Both the position numbers and the translations under genes were made by a program. Of a stretch of DNA of 64,000 nucleotides, positions 42,970-52,356 are shown piece after piece (the first letter of the stretch is position 1; each line of letters begins with the position of its first letter). The DNA lies in contig NZ_JACCBG010000001.1 in NCBI RefSeq assembly GCF_013409645.1, positions 2,974,001 through 3,038,000 of the forward strand. The letters run 5' to 3'. The notes under the pieces were generated by a model, which worked only from the letters and a program-made list of their open reading frames with translations, made no database searches and was not told where the DNA came from. The stretch is from Nocardioides panaciterrulae (GTDB taxonomy: Bacteria > Actinomycetota > Actinomycetes > Propionibacteriales > Nocardioidaceae).

Positions 42970-43956
42970 ATGCGTGCGATCTGGAAGGGCGCGGTGTCCT
43001 TCGGGCTGGTCAGCGTGCCGGTGAAGCTCTACGCCGCCACCGAGTCCCACGACGTGTCCTTCCGCCAGGTCCACGCCAAGGACGGCGGCCGGATCCGCTA
43101 CCAGCGGGTGTGCGCGATCGACGGCGAGGAGGTGGCCTACGCCGACATCGCCAAGGGCTACGAGACCGAGGACGGCGAGATGGTCGTCCTCACCGACGAC
43201 GACATGGCCGAGCTGCCGTCCACGTCCTCGCGTGAGATCTCGGTCGAGAAGTTCGTGCCGAGCGGTCAGATCGACCCCATGCTGCTGGAGAAGTCCTACT
43301 ACCTCGAGCCGGAGAAGTCCGGGGCCAAGCCCTACGCGCTGCTGCGCCAGGCGCTCCTCGACGCCGACCGGATGGCGGTCGTGACCGTGGCCCTGCGGCA
43401 GCGCACGACGGTCGCGGTGCTCCGGGTCCGCGACGACGTGATCGTCCTGCAGACGATGATGTGGCCGGACGAGATCCGCACGCCCGACTTCTCCGTGGAG
43501 ACCGGCGAGGTCAAGGACGCCGAGGTGAAGATGGCGCACATGCTGGTCGAGACGCTCGCCGGCGACTTCGACGCCTCCGAGTTCGAGGACGACTACGCCG
43601 AGGCGGTCGACGCGCTGGTGAAGACGAAGATCGAGGGCGGCGAGGTCCGCCGTACCCCCACCTCGACGAAGTCCTCGGGTGAGGTCGTCGACCTGCTCGC
43701 CGCCCTCCAGCGCTCGGTCGACGCCGCCAAGACCGCCCGGGGCGAGTCCGCCTCCGCGGGCGGGTCCGCCGGCGAGGCAGCGGCCGAGGCTGCAGAGGAG
43801 GAGCCGGCCGAGAAGACCGGGACGAAGAAGTCACCCGCCCGGAAGCCGGCTGCGAAGAAGGCCCCCAAGAAGGCCCCGGCCAAGAAGGCTCCCGCGAAGA
43901 AGACCGCTGCCAAGAAGTCCCCGGCGAAGTCCTCGACCCGCAAGAAGGCCAGCTGA
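42970..43956 (+). CDS. ku: Ku DNA-end-binding protein
   Basis: A 328-residue Ku homologue. It starts MRAIWKGAVSFGLVSVPVKLY, the classic bacterial Ku N-terminus, and carries the bridge region through LRQRTTVAVLRVRDDVIVLQTMMWPDEIR. The C-terminus is a long Lys/Ala/Pro-rich tail (from about 285, units like KKAPAKK) similar to those of mycobacterial Ku, which helps DNA binding. It recruits the ligase and polymerase encoded divergently. Followed by a 22-bp tandem array. Confidence 0.96.
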   Translation: MRAIWKGAVSFGLVSVPVKLYAATESHDVSFRQVHAKDGGRIRYQRVCAIDGEEVAYADIAKGYETEDGEMVVLTDDDMAELPSTSSREISVEKFVPSGQIDPMLLEKSYYLEPEKSGAKPYALLRQALLDADRMAVVTVALRQRTTVAVLRVRDDVIVLQTMMWPDEIRTPDFSVETGEVKDAEVKMAHMLVETLAGDFDASEFEDDYAEAVDALVKTKIEGGEVRRTPTSTKSSGEVVDLLAALQRSVDAAKTARGESASAGGSAGEAAAEAAEEEPAEKTGTKKSPARKPAAKKAPKKAPAKKAPAKKTAAKKSPAKSSTRKKAS

Positions 43957-43961
43957 GCGAG

Positions 43962-44068
43962 GTTGAGTTGGGCCTCCCGCCGGGTTGAGTTGGGCCTCCC
44001 GCCGGGTTGAGTCGGGCCTCCCGCCGGGTTGAGTCGGGCCTCGCCCCGGGTTCAGTCGGGCCGGCCTG
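43962..44068. repeat. 22-bp tandem repeat array, nearly five units
   Basis: Units begin GTTGAGTTGGGC or GTTGAGTCGGGC and continue CTCCCGCCGG; they start at 43962, 43984, 44006, 44028 and 44050 (last unit partial). It starts 5 bases after the ku stop and ends 66 bases before the VOC gene. No spacers lie between units, so it is not a CRISPR array. A related array in inverted orientation lies on the other side of the VOC gene. Confidence 0.9.
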
Positions 44069-44134
44069 TTTCGGCGATGACTTCCGCACGCCGCGGCGGT
44101 CAGCATCGGCAGGACACGACGACGGGAGTACGCG

Positions 44135-44896
44135 ATGAGCACCATGCCCGGGGAGCCCTGCTGGATCGAGCTGTTCACCACCGATACAGATGCCGCGGCG
44201 GCCTTCTACGGCCGGCTGTTCGGCTGGACCGCCACAGAGCCCGACGAGCAGTACGGCGGCTACCGGATGTTCGAGCGCGAGGGCCGGCCGGTCGCCGGTC
44301 TGATGCGCAAGGACGCCTCCATGGCTGGCCCCAGCGCCTGGTCGGTCTACCTCGCCACCGACGACGCCGCGGCGACCGTGCGGAAGGCGCGGGACGCCGG
44401 CGCCCAGGTCGTCGTGGAGCCGATGCAGGTCGGCGAACTCGGCCACATGGCCATGGTCGTGGACCCGGCGGGGGCCGCGGTCGGCGCGTGGCAGGCGTTG
44501 TCGTTCCCGGGGACCGTCGACCGGGCCGTGGACGGGGCGCCGGCGTGGTTCGAGGTTCTGAGCAAGGACTACGAGACGTCCGTGCGCTTCTACGCCGACG
44601 TCTTCGGGTGGGACGTGCAGACCATGAGCGACACCCCGGACTTCCGCTACACGACGCTGGGCCGCGACGAGCACGCGCGGGCCGGGATCATGGACGCCGC
44701 CGCGATGTTGGGCGAGCGACCGTCGCGGTGGCAGTGCTACCTCCAGGTCGCCGACACCGACGCCGCGGTCGAGCGGGCGGTCGGCGCCGGCGGCTCCGTG
44801 GTCGTGCCGCCCGATGACACGCCGTACGGCCGGCCGGCGGTGTTGCTCGATCCCGAGGGCGTGCCGTTCGCCCTGATGGGGCCGGCCACCGATTGA
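44135..44896 (+). CDS. VOC (glyoxalase/bleomycin resistance) superfamily protein, two domains
   Basis: A 253-residue protein with two VOC folds. Each has the pattern ELFTTDTDAAAAFYGRLFGWTA (first) and EVLSKDYETSVRFYADVFGWDV (second). The arrangement resembles actinobacterial hydroxylase-like VOC proteins. The metal ligands are not fully clear and no substrate can be inferred. GGGAG precedes the ATG. It is framed by inverted tandem arrays. Confidence 0.88.
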   Translation: MSTMPGEPCWIELFTTDTDAAAAFYGRLFGWTATEPDEQYGGYRMFEREGRPVAGLMRKDASMAGPSAWSVYLATDDAAATVRKARDAGAQVVVEPMQVGELGHMAMVVDPAGAAVGAWQALSFPGTVDRAVDGAPAWFEVLSKDYETSVRFYADVFGWDVQTMSDTPDFRYTTLGRDEHARAGIMDAAAMLGERPSRWQCYLQVADTDAAVERAVGAGGSVVVPPDDTPYGRPAVLLDPEGVPFALMGPATD

Positions 44897-44908
44897 CCGA
44901 CTGACCAG

Positions 44909-44990
44909 GCCCAACTGAACGCGGCGCGGGGCCCAACTGAACGCGGCGCAGGGCCCAACTCAACGCGGCGCGGGGCCCAACTCAACGTGG
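44909..44990. repeat. 22-bp tandem repeat array in inverted orientation, nearly four units
   Basis: Units read GCCCAACTGAACGCGGCG or GCCCAACTCAACGCGGCG plus four bases, starting at 44909, 44931, 44953 and 44975 (last one diverges). On the minus strand the core is GTTGAGTTGGGC, the same core as the array at 43962, with the same 22-bp period. It ends just before the stop codon of the minus-strand ABC-2 permease. Confidence 0.88.
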
Positions 44991-44991
44991 T

Positions 44992-46065
44992 TCAGACGGT
45001 TTCCCAGCGGAACAGCCGCGCCGCGAGGAGGGTCAGGACCAGCGTGAAACCGGCGAGGATCGCCATCGGGAGGAGGACCGCCGAGGCGGGCTCGCCGCGC
45101 ACCATCACGTCGAGCATGCCGTCGTTGAGGTGCCGCAGAGGAAGCATCTCGGAGAGCACCTGGAGCCAGTGCGGCATGAAGTCCAGTGGGAAGAACGAGC
45201 CGCTGAGGAACGACATCGGCAGAACGCAGAAGTTGGCCATGTTCACGGCGCCCTCGGTGGTGCGGGCCACCGCACCGGCCAGCAGCCCCACCGCCATGAA
45301 GCACAGGGTGCCGACGACGAGCAGCGGCACGGCCGCGGGCCACGCCCCGGTGAGCCGCAGTCCGAACGCCGCCGAGCCCAGCCCGACGAAGATCGCCATC
45401 TGGACCAGCGCGATCGTCACGGTCACCGCGACCCTGGCCCCGACCACGGTGCGCGTGGAGACCGGGGCGAGCTGGAGCCGGCGCAGCAGCTTGCTCTGCC
45501 GCCAGCCCTGCAGCGTCGCGGCGGCTCCGAAGCTCGCGCTCATCGCCACCGCCCAGCCGAGCAGCCCCGGTGTCGCGAACTGGATCGCACCCAGCGAGTC
45601 GTCCTCGACCTGCTGGACATCGAGCGAGTAGCGCGGCGGCTGACCACTGGCGGCGAGGTTGCTGGCGTCCACGAACGACGCGAGCGCGCCCTGCGTCATC
45701 GCCGCCTTGGTCCGGTCGGTCTGAGTGTAGTGGGCTACGACGCGGTCGCCGTCCATCTCGACCGCCACGTCCGCGTCGCCCTTGCGGACCTTGGCGATCG
45801 CCGCGGCCCGGTCCTGGGTGTGGCTCACCTCGAAGGTGTGCATGAACGCCTGCTCGGCGCCGGCCGGCAGCGAGTCGAAGACCGCGACATCGCCGATCTC
45901 GATCATCTCGACGCGGGACTGACCCTGGTCGCCGAGGATGCCGCCGAAGAGGACGAGGAACATGAGCGGGAACACGACGGCGAAGAAGACCGACGCCCGG
46001 TCGCGCACGAACCCCTTGAGGATCGCGGCCGACAGGCTGCGGAAGGCTGACGTGGACGCGCTCAT
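44992..46065 (-). CDS. ABC-2 type transporter permease
   Basis: A 357-residue membrane protein. The first span lies at about 25-45 (ASVFFAVVFPLMFLVLFGGIL), then a large extracytoplasmic region (50-180), then five spans from about 190 to 355. This is the ABC-2 layout of drug or lipid exporters. Its start overlaps the stop of the ATPase gene by four bases (ATGA), so the two form one exporter. Confidence 0.9.
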   Translation of the reverse strand: MSASTSAFRSLSAAILKGFVRDRASVFFAVVFPLMFLVLFGGILGDQGQSRVEMIEIGDVAVFDSLPAGAEQAFMHTFEVSHTQDRAAAIAKVRKGDADVAVEMDGDRVVAHYTQTDRTKAAMTQGALASFVDASNLAASGQPPRYSLDVQQVEDDSLGAIQFATPGLLGWAVAMSASFGAAATLQGWRQSKLLRRLQLAPVSTRTVVGARVAVTVTIALVQMAIFVGLGSAAFGLRLTGAWPAAVPLLVVGTLCFMAVGLLAGAVARTTEGAVNMANFCVLPMSFLSGSFFPLDFMPHWLQVLSEMLPLRHLNDGMLDVMVRGEPASAVLLPMAILAGFTLVLTLLAARLFRWETV

Positions 46066-46958
46066 GCGCGGTACTCCCGTCCGGTCAGGTCGAGGAAGAC
46101 GTCCTCGAGGGTGCCGGTGTGCACCTGCACCCCGTCGAGCAGGTCGCGCTCGGCCAGCCCGGTCAGCACCAGGGTCGGTTCACGCGTGGTCAGCACCGTC
46201 CCGTCCGGCGTCGCCACGACGTCGCCGACGCCGGGAACGACGCGCAACCGTTCGAGGTCCGGCCCGGGAGCGACCGTGATCCGGGTCGGCGCGTCCAGCC
46301 CGCGCACCAGCTTGGCCGGGGTGTCGAAGCGCAGCACCCGCCCGCGGTCCATGATCGCGACGCGGTCGCACAGCGTCTCCGCCTCGTCCATGTAGTGCGT
46401 GGTGAGCACCACGGTCCGGCCGGCCTCGTTGATGCCGACCAGCAGGTCCCACAGGTTGCGGCGGGCCTGCGGGTCGAGCGCCGCGGTGGGCTCGTCGAGG
46501 AAGACCAGCTCGGGGTCGTGCACGAGCGCGCAGGCGATCGAGAGCCGTTGCGCCTGGCCGCCGGAGAGGTCGCCGACCCGGGTCGCCGCCTTCTCGACCA
46601 GTCCCACGCGCTCCAGCCACTCGTCCGCGCGCCCCGCGGACACGGCGTACAACGAGGCGAACGTGCGCAGCTGCTCCCGGGCCGTCAGCCGCTCGAAGAA
46701 CGACGAGGCCTGCAGCTGGACGCCCATCCTCGGCAGCAGCCGAGGGTTGCGCGGCCAGGGGCTCTCCCCCAGCACCCGGACGGTCCCCGAGTCGGGGCGC
46801 CGCAGGCCCTCGACGAGCTCCAGCGTGCTGGTCTTCCCCGCGCCGTTCGGGCCGAGGATGCCGACGAACTCGCCCTCCGCCACGTCCAGGCTGACACCGT
46901 CGACCGCTCGCAGCTCCCCGTAGGCGAGTGCGAGGTCGACCACCTCGATCGCTACCAC
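46062..46958 (-). CDS. ABC transporter ATP-binding protein (drug-export type)
   Basis: A 298-residue ATPase with Walker A GPNGAGKTST, signature LSGGQAQRLSIA, Walker B LVFLDEPTAALD and His loop LTTHYMDEA. The C-terminal extension (RITVAPGPDLERLRVVPGV) is typical of DrrA/CcmA-like exporters. It energises the permease encoded next. Substrate unknown. Confidence 0.93.
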   Translation of the reverse strand: MVAIEVVDLALAYGELRAVDGVSLDVAEGEFVGILGPNGAGKTSTLELVEGLRRPDSGTVRVLGESPWPRNPRLLPRMGVQLQASSFFERLTAREQLRTFASLYAVSAGRADEWLERVGLVEKAATRVGDLSGGQAQRLSIACALVHDPELVFLDEPTAALDPQARRNLWDLLVGINEAGRTVVLTTHYMDEAETLCDRVAIMDRGRVLRFDTPAKLVRGLDAPTRITVAPGPDLERLRVVPGVGDVVATPDGTVLTTREPTLVLTGLAERDLLDGVQVHTGTLEDVFLDLTGREYRA

Positions 46959-47049
46959 AGCCGGACCCTAGCGAGGACCGGGCGCCCGCGTCGGCGACAT
47001 TCCCCGGATGCACCTGGCGCGACCGGCAGAAGTCGCCGATGGTCGCCCC

Positions 47050-47073
47050 GGCCCCCGACCAAGGTCGGGGGCC
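47050..47073 (-). terminator. terminator of the amidase gene
   Basis: GGCCCCCGACC, two unpaired bases and the complement GGTCGGGGGCC form an 11-bp stem ending two bases beyond the amidase stop codon. Confidence 0.65.
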
Positions 47074-47074
47074 C

Positions 47075-48481
47075 TCAGCCTCCGGCTCGGTCCCCGGCCA
47101 GCAGCGGCCAGGGGCGTGCCTGCTCGAGCTGCGCGGAGAGCGAGAGCAGGGTCGCCTCGTCGTCGGTGCGGCCCACCAGCTGGACGGCCACCGGCAGCCC
47201 GTCTGCGGCCGGGCCGCAGGGCACCGCGGCGGCGGGGTTGCCGGCGACGTTCCAGAGCGCGGCATAGGCGATCATCGGCATCGCCCGGAGCGAGGCGCGC
47301 AGCGAGCCGACGCCCTCCAGCCGGCCCACCCGCGGCGGCCGGGGCGCGATCGCCGGGGTGAGCAGCACGTCGATGTCGTCGAAGGCCCGGTTCGCGCGGG
47401 AGGAGACCTTGCCGGTCTCCCGCAGCGCCCACTCGCGCACCCGCGGGGTCACCCAGCCGCCGAGACGGCAGGTCTGGCGGGTGCGCCGCTCGAGCCGGTC
47501 GTAGTGCTCGACCTCGCCGGCCTCGGCGCGGATCCCGGCGAAGAACTGCGGCACGAAGGCCGCGGTGGGGTCGGGCAGCGCCGGGTCCACCTCCCTCACC
47601 TCGTGGCCGAGGTCGGCCAGCAGCCGGGCGGTGTCCTGGACCGCCTGCACGTGCCGCGGGTGGGGCCGCACGCCCCGGGCCGACGGCGTGGTGGTCCAGC
47701 CGATCCGCAGCCGGCCGGGCTCGCGCTCGGCGGCCCCGACGAACGACTCGCTCTCCCCGGCCCGGAAGAGGTCGCCCTCGACGTTGCCGCGGATCGCGTC
47801 GTAGACCAGCGCGCTGTCACGCACGCTGCGGGTGAGCGGACCCGCGGTCCCCAGCGCCCACCACAGGTGCGGCGCGGGCGCGGTGGAGACCCGGCCGCGC
47901 TGCGGCTTGAGGCCGAACAGGCCGCAGCAGGCGCTGGGGATCCGGATCGAGCCGCCCCCGTCGCCGCCGATGCCGGCGGGCACCAGGCCGGCCGCGACCG
48001 CCGCGGCCGTGCCCCCGCTGGACCCGCCGGGGGTGCGCGAGGGGTCCCACGGGTTGCGGGTCAGGCCGCGCGAGACCGACTCGGTGAACGGCCAGGCGCC
48101 GAACTCCGGCATCGCGGTCTTGCCGATCACCACCGCGCCGGCCGCGCGGAGCCGGCGGACCAGCTCGGCGTCCGCGGTCACCGGCGTCTCGTTGCCGTCC
48201 CCGCCGTACGTCGTGACGCAGCCGGCGACGTCGACCTCCTCCTTGATCGCGATCGGCACCCCGTGCAGCGGACCGGGCGTCTCCCCCGCGGCCAGCGCCC
48301 GGTCGCGCGCGTCGGCCTCGGCCCGCGCCTGCTCGGCGAGGACGACCGTGAACGCGTTCAGGGCGGCGTTGCCGGCGTCGATGCGCGCCAGCGCCTCATC
48401 CACGACCGCGCGGGCCGAGGTCTTCCCGGTGGTGAGGAGCCGGGCGGTCTCGGCGACGCCGGCGCGTGCTAGGTCGGTCAT
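47075..48481 (-). CDS. amidase signature family hydrolase
   Basis: A 468-residue enzyme with the Ser-Ser-Lys triad of amidases: Lys in VPIAIKEEVDVAG, cis-Ser in TPGGSSGGTAAAVA, and the nucleophile Ser in GGDGGGSIRIPSACCGLFGLKP. It hydrolyses a carboxamide. A GatA subunit is possible by sequence, but no gatB/gatC genes are adjacent, so a free-standing amidase is more likely. Single gene with its own terminator. Confidence 0.9.
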   Translation of the reverse strand: MTDLARAGVAETARLLTTGKTSARAVVDEALARIDAGNAALNAFTVVLAEQARAEADARDRALAAGETPGPLHGVPIAIKEEVDVAGCVTTYGGDGNETPVTADAELVRRLRAAGAVVIGKTAMPEFGAWPFTESVSRGLTRNPWDPSRTPGGSSGGTAAAVAAGLVPAGIGGDGGGSIRIPSACCGLFGLKPQRGRVSTAPAPHLWWALGTAGPLTRSVRDSALVYDAIRGNVEGDLFRAGESESFVGAAEREPGRLRIGWTTTPSARGVRPHPRHVQAVQDTARLLADLGHEVREVDPALPDPTAAFVPQFFAGIRAEAGEVEHYDRLERRTRQTCRLGGWVTPRVREWALRETGKVSSRANRAFDDIDVLLTPAIAPRPPRVGRLEGVGSLRASLRAMPMIAYAALWNVAGNPAAAVPCGPAADGLPVAVQLVGRTDDEATLLSLSAQLEQARPWPLLAGDRAGG

Positions 48482-48539
48482 CCGGCCAGCCTAGAACGTG
48501 TACCAGAACGACGGCTCAGGTGGACGGGCCGGCCTGGAC

Positions 48540-50429
48540 TCAGGCCAGCGAGTCGACCCAGGCCTGGTGCAGGTCGGAGAAACGCCCCTCGCCGCCGGCG
48601 ATCAGCTGGGCCGGGCTGCCGTCCTCCACGATCCGCCCGTGCTCCATCACCAGCACCCGGTCGGCGATCTCCACGGTGGAGAGCCGGTGGGCGATGATCA
48701 CGGCCGTGCGGCCGGCGAGCACGGTGCGCAGCGCGTGCTGGACCATCCGCTCGGAGGGCACGTCGAGCGACGAGGTCGCCTCGTCGAGGATGAGTACGGC
48801 GGGGTCGGCGAGGAACGCGCGTGCGAACGCGACCAGCTGGCGCTGGCCCGCGCTGAGCCGGCCGCCCCGGTTCGCGACGTCGGTGTCGTAGCCCTGCGGG
48901 AGCGCGCTGATGAACGCGTGGGCGCCCAGCGCCCGGGCGGCGGCCTCGACCTCCTCGCGGGTCGCCTCCGGCCGGCCGAAGCGGATGTTGTCGGCGACCG
49001 TGCCGGAGAAGAGGTAGTTCTCCTGGGTCACCATCACCACGGCCTCGCGCAGCGACTGCGAGGACAGCTCGCGCAGGTCCACGCCGTCGAGCAGGACCCG
49101 GCCGTCGACCGGGTCGTAGAAGCGGGTGGCCAGCTTCGCCAGCGTGGTCTTGCCGGCGCCGGTGGTGCCGACCAGGGCGACGGTCTGGCCGGCGGGGATG
49201 GTCAGCTCGAGGTCGGGCAGCACCGGTGCGTCGTCGACGTAGGCGAACCGGACGTGCTCGAAGCGCAGCTCGCCGGCCGGCGCGGACAGCGGCACCGGCT
49301 GCGCCGGCTCGGGCACCGACGGCTCCTCCTCGAGCACCCCGCTGAGCTTCTCCAGGGCCGCCGAGGCGGACTGGAAGGTGTTGTAGAACTGCGAGATCTC
49401 CATCATCGGCTCGAAGAACTGGCGCAGGTAGAGCAGGAACGCCGCCAGCACCCCGACCGTGACGTCGCCGTGGTAGGCCCGGTAGGCGCCGTAGAGCAGC
49501 ACCACGCCGATGGTCACGTTGCCGATCAGCTTGATGCCGGGCATGAACCAGGCGACCAGCCGGAACGCGTGCAGGTTGGCCCGGCGGTACTGGTCGTTGA
49601 CGTCGTCGAAGATCTCCTGGTTGCGCGGCTCGCGGCGGAACGCCTGGACCGCGCGGATGCCGCCCATCGACTCCACGAAGTGCACGATCACCAGCGCGAC
49701 CTTCTCGCGGGTGACCCGGTAGCTCTTCGCCGAGGACCGGCGGAACCAGTTGGTCAGCCAGGCCAGCAGCGGCCCGCACAGCAGCGCGACCAGGCCGAGC
49801 TTGACGTCGAGGACCAGCAGCAGGATCGCGGTGCCGACCAGCGTCAGCGCCGCGGTCACCAAGCCGTCGAAGCCGGTCTCGAGCATCTCGTAGATCGCGT
49901 CCACGTCGGAGGTCTGCCGCGAGATCACCCGGCCCGAGGTGTAGCGGTCGTGGAAGGCCGGGCTCAACGCCTGGAAGTGCCGGAAGATCCGGCGCCGGAT
50001 CTCGAACAGGATGTCCTGCCCGATCTTCCCCGAGCTGACCAGGAAGCGGTTGCGGGCGATCGCCTGGGTCAGCGTCGCGACCAGCACCAGCCCGACGATC
50101 CACAGCAGCGGGCCGGTGTCGCCGGTGGCCCGGATCGGCGGGATGCCGCGGTCGATGCCCTCCTTGACCAGGTAGGGGATCGACAGCCGCGCGACGTTCT
50201 CCACGACCACGACGAGCAGCAGCAGCTTCAGGGCCCGGCCGTACGGCGCGAGCAGCGACCGCAGCAGCCGGCGGGACCGGTCGGCCAGCCGCACCGACGT
50301 GGCGTGGGTGAGCTCCTCGCCGAGGTCGTCGGCGGCGACGCCGCGCCACTCCTGCTCCTCGACCGGCTGGGTGGCCGGCTGGCCGGGCGGCGGGGTGGAC
50401 GGCTGGGTCGTCCCGGTCGTCGTGCTCAC
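48540..50429 (-). CDS. ABC exporter half-transporter, canonical ATP site
   Basis: A 629-residue fused membrane and ATPase protein. Residues about 70-370 hold six spans; the ATPase has Walker A GTTGAGKTT, signature LSAGQRQLVAFARA and Walker B VLILDEATSSLD with the catalytic Glu. It starts where the previous exporter gene ends (ATGA overlap). The pair probably forms a heterodimeric drug or lipid exporter. Confidence 0.93.
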   Translation of the reverse strand: MSTTTGTTQPSTPPPGQPATQPVEEQEWRGVAADDLGEELTHATSVRLADRSRRLLRSLLAPYGRALKLLLLVVVVENVARLSIPYLVKEGIDRGIPPIRATGDTGPLLWIVGLVLVATLTQAIARNRFLVSSGKIGQDILFEIRRRIFRHFQALSPAFHDRYTSGRVISRQTSDVDAIYEMLETGFDGLVTAALTLVGTAILLLVLDVKLGLVALLCGPLLAWLTNWFRRSSAKSYRVTREKVALVIVHFVESMGGIRAVQAFRREPRNQEIFDDVNDQYRRANLHAFRLVAWFMPGIKLIGNVTIGVVLLYGAYRAYHGDVTVGVLAAFLLYLRQFFEPMMEISQFYNTFQSASAALEKLSGVLEEEPSVPEPAQPVPLSAPAGELRFEHVRFAYVDDAPVLPDLELTIPAGQTVALVGTTGAGKTTLAKLATRFYDPVDGRVLLDGVDLRELSSQSLREAVVMVTQENYLFSGTVADNIRFGRPEATREEVEAAARALGAHAFISALPQGYDTDVANRGGRLSAGQRQLVAFARAFLADPAVLILDEATSSLDVPSERMVQHALRTVLAGRTAVIIAHRLSTVEIADRVLVMEHGRIVEDGSPAQLIAGGEGRFSDLHQAWVDSLA

Positions 50430-52222
50430 GCCTCCACCGCCTCGGGGTCCAGCTCGAGCTCGGGGTCAAGGCTCTCGGCCGAGAGCAGCTCGCGGTACTC
50501 CGGGACGGTCTCCAGCAACACCCGGTGGTCACCGACGTGGGTGATCGTGCCGTCCTGCAGCAGCGCCACCCGGTCGGCCAGCAGCACGGTCGAGGCGCGG
50601 TGGGCGACCACGAGCCCGGTCGTGTCAGCGAGCACCCGGCGCAGCGCCTCCTCGACCAGCCGCTCGGTGTGCACGTCGAGCGCCGAGAGCGTGTCGTCGA
50701 GCACGAGCACCCGGGGCCGGGCCAGCACCGCGCGGGCGAGCGCCAGCCGCTGGCGCTGGCCGCCGGAGAGGGCCATGCCCTGCTCCCCGACCCGGGTGTC
50801 CAGGCCCCAGGGCAGGTCGTGCACGAAACCGGCCTGGGCGACGTCGAGGGCCGAGGCGATCTCGTCCTCGCCCGCGTCGGCGCGGCCGAGGGTGAGGTTC
50901 TCCCGGGCGCTCATCGAGAACAGCGTGGGCTCCTCGAAGGCGGTGGCCACCAGCTGCCGCAGGTGCGGCAGCGGCAGGTCGCGCACGTCGACGCCGTCGA
51001 TCGTGATCCGGCCGCCGGTGACGTCGTAGAGCCGCGGCACCAGGCCGGTGAGGATGGTCTTGCCGGACCCGGTCGCGCCCACCAGCGCGACCGTCTCGCC
51101 CGGCGCGAGGTCGAGGTTGACGTCGCGCAGCACCGGCTCGTCGGGGGCGTCGGGGAAGGCGAAGTCGACGTGCTCGAAGCGCAGGTGCCCGCGCGGCTCG
51201 GCCACCTCGGTGGTGCCGGAGACGATGTCGGGCTCGGTGTCGAAGATCTCCAGGATCCGGGCCGCCGAGGTCATCGCCTCCTGGGCCATCGCCAGGATCA
51301 CGCCGAGGGAGGAGACCGGCCAGACCAGCGAGAGCATCAGCGTGATGAACGCGACCAGCTCGCCGGGGGTGAGCCGGCCGTGGCCGACGCCGATCGCGCC
51401 GAGCAGCAGCACCACGACCACGGCCAGGTTGGGGATCACCTCGAGGAACGTCCAGAACCGCGCGGAGAGCCGGACCTTGTCCATGCTGGTCGCGTGCAGC
51501 TGCCGGGCGGCCGCGTCGTACTGCTCGGAGACGTGCGCGCTGCGGCCGAAGGACTTGATCACGCGGATGCCGACCGCGCCCTCCTCGGCCCGGGTCGCCA
51601 GGTCGCCCTGCTCGTCCTGGACCCGCCGCGAGACCACGACGTAGGCCTTCTCGAAGCGCATCGAGAGCCACACGATCGGGGCGGCGGTGGCGGCCACCAC
51701 CAGCCCGAGCGGCCAGTACATGTGCAGCAGCACGCCGGTGACGACCGTGACCTGGAGGATGTTGATGACCAGGAACAGCAGCCCGAAGCCGCTGAACCGC
51801 CGGATCGCGGACAGGTCGGTGGTCGCCCGGGAGAGCAGCTGGCCGGACTGCCACTTGGTGTGGAAGCTCATCGGCAGCTGCTGCAGCCGCTCGTAGAGGT
51901 CGTGGCGCATGGCGGTCTCGAGGCCGAGCACCGCGTTGGACTGGACCCAGCGGCGGATGAAGATCAGCACCGCCTCGAGGATGCCCAGGCCGAGCGCGAG
52001 CAGCCCCAGCGGCAGCACCGGCCCGATCTCCCGGTCGGTGATCGGGCCGTCGATCAGCGCCTTGGTCACCAGCGGGATCGCGATGGTCAACCCGACCCCC
52101 GCGACGGAGGCGGCGGCCATCACGGTCAGGGACAGCGCGTGGGGGCGGAGGTAGCCGCGCAGGCGCCACAGCGAGTGGACCCCGGCGGGCGGGTCCGTGC
52201 GAGAGATGGTTGACATCGTCAT
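50426..52222 (-). CDS. ABC exporter half-transporter with degenerate ATP site
   Basis: A 598-residue protein with six spans (about 25-310) and an ATPase domain: Walker A GATGSGKTI, signature LSGGQRQRLALARA, and Walker B VLVLDDTLSALD, in which Asp stands at the catalytic Glu position. Such one-sided degeneracy is known for heterodimeric exporters like BmrCD and TM287/288, and the partner gene follows directly. Start 52222 (MTMST) or two codons later. Confidence 0.92.
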   Translation of the reverse strand: MTMSTISRTDPPAGVHSLWRLRGYLRPHALSLTVMAAASVAGVGLTIAIPLVTKALIDGPITDREIGPVLPLGLLALGLGILEAVLIFIRRWVQSNAVLGLETAMRHDLYERLQQLPMSFHTKWQSGQLLSRATTDLSAIRRFSGFGLLFLVINILQVTVVTGVLLHMYWPLGLVVAATAAPIVWLSMRFEKAYVVVSRRVQDEQGDLATRAEEGAVGIRVIKSFGRSAHVSEQYDAAARQLHATSMDKVRLSARFWTFLEVIPNLAVVVVLLLGAIGVGHGRLTPGELVAFITLMLSLVWPVSSLGVILAMAQEAMTSAARILEIFDTEPDIVSGTTEVAEPRGHLRFEHVDFAFPDAPDEPVLRDVNLDLAPGETVALVGATGSGKTILTGLVPRLYDVTGGRITIDGVDVRDLPLPHLRQLVATAFEEPTLFSMSARENLTLGRADAGEDEIASALDVAQAGFVHDLPWGLDTRVGEQGMALSGGQRQRLALARAVLARPRVLVLDDTLSALDVHTERLVEEALRRVLADTTGLVVAHRASTVLLADRVALLQDGTITHVGDHRVLLETVPEYRELLSAESLDPELELDPEAVEA

Positions 52223-52356
52223 CCATCCTAGGCGGACGCACCGACATTCGGGAAACCGATTATCGGTGCCCGGCCGTCGCCGGGGTCACAGGTCCACCCC
52301 GATGAACAGCGGGTCGCCGCACGGCGTGCGGGGGATGCCGGAGCCGCCCCCGGGGC

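Noticed and set aside
43962..44068. CRISPR array
   Set aside because: Units are contiguous 22-bp tandem copies with no variable spacers, and no cas genes are present.
47075..48481. GatA subunit of the tRNA amidotransferase
   Set aside because: No gatB or gatC gene is adjacent, and the gene stands alone with its own terminator.
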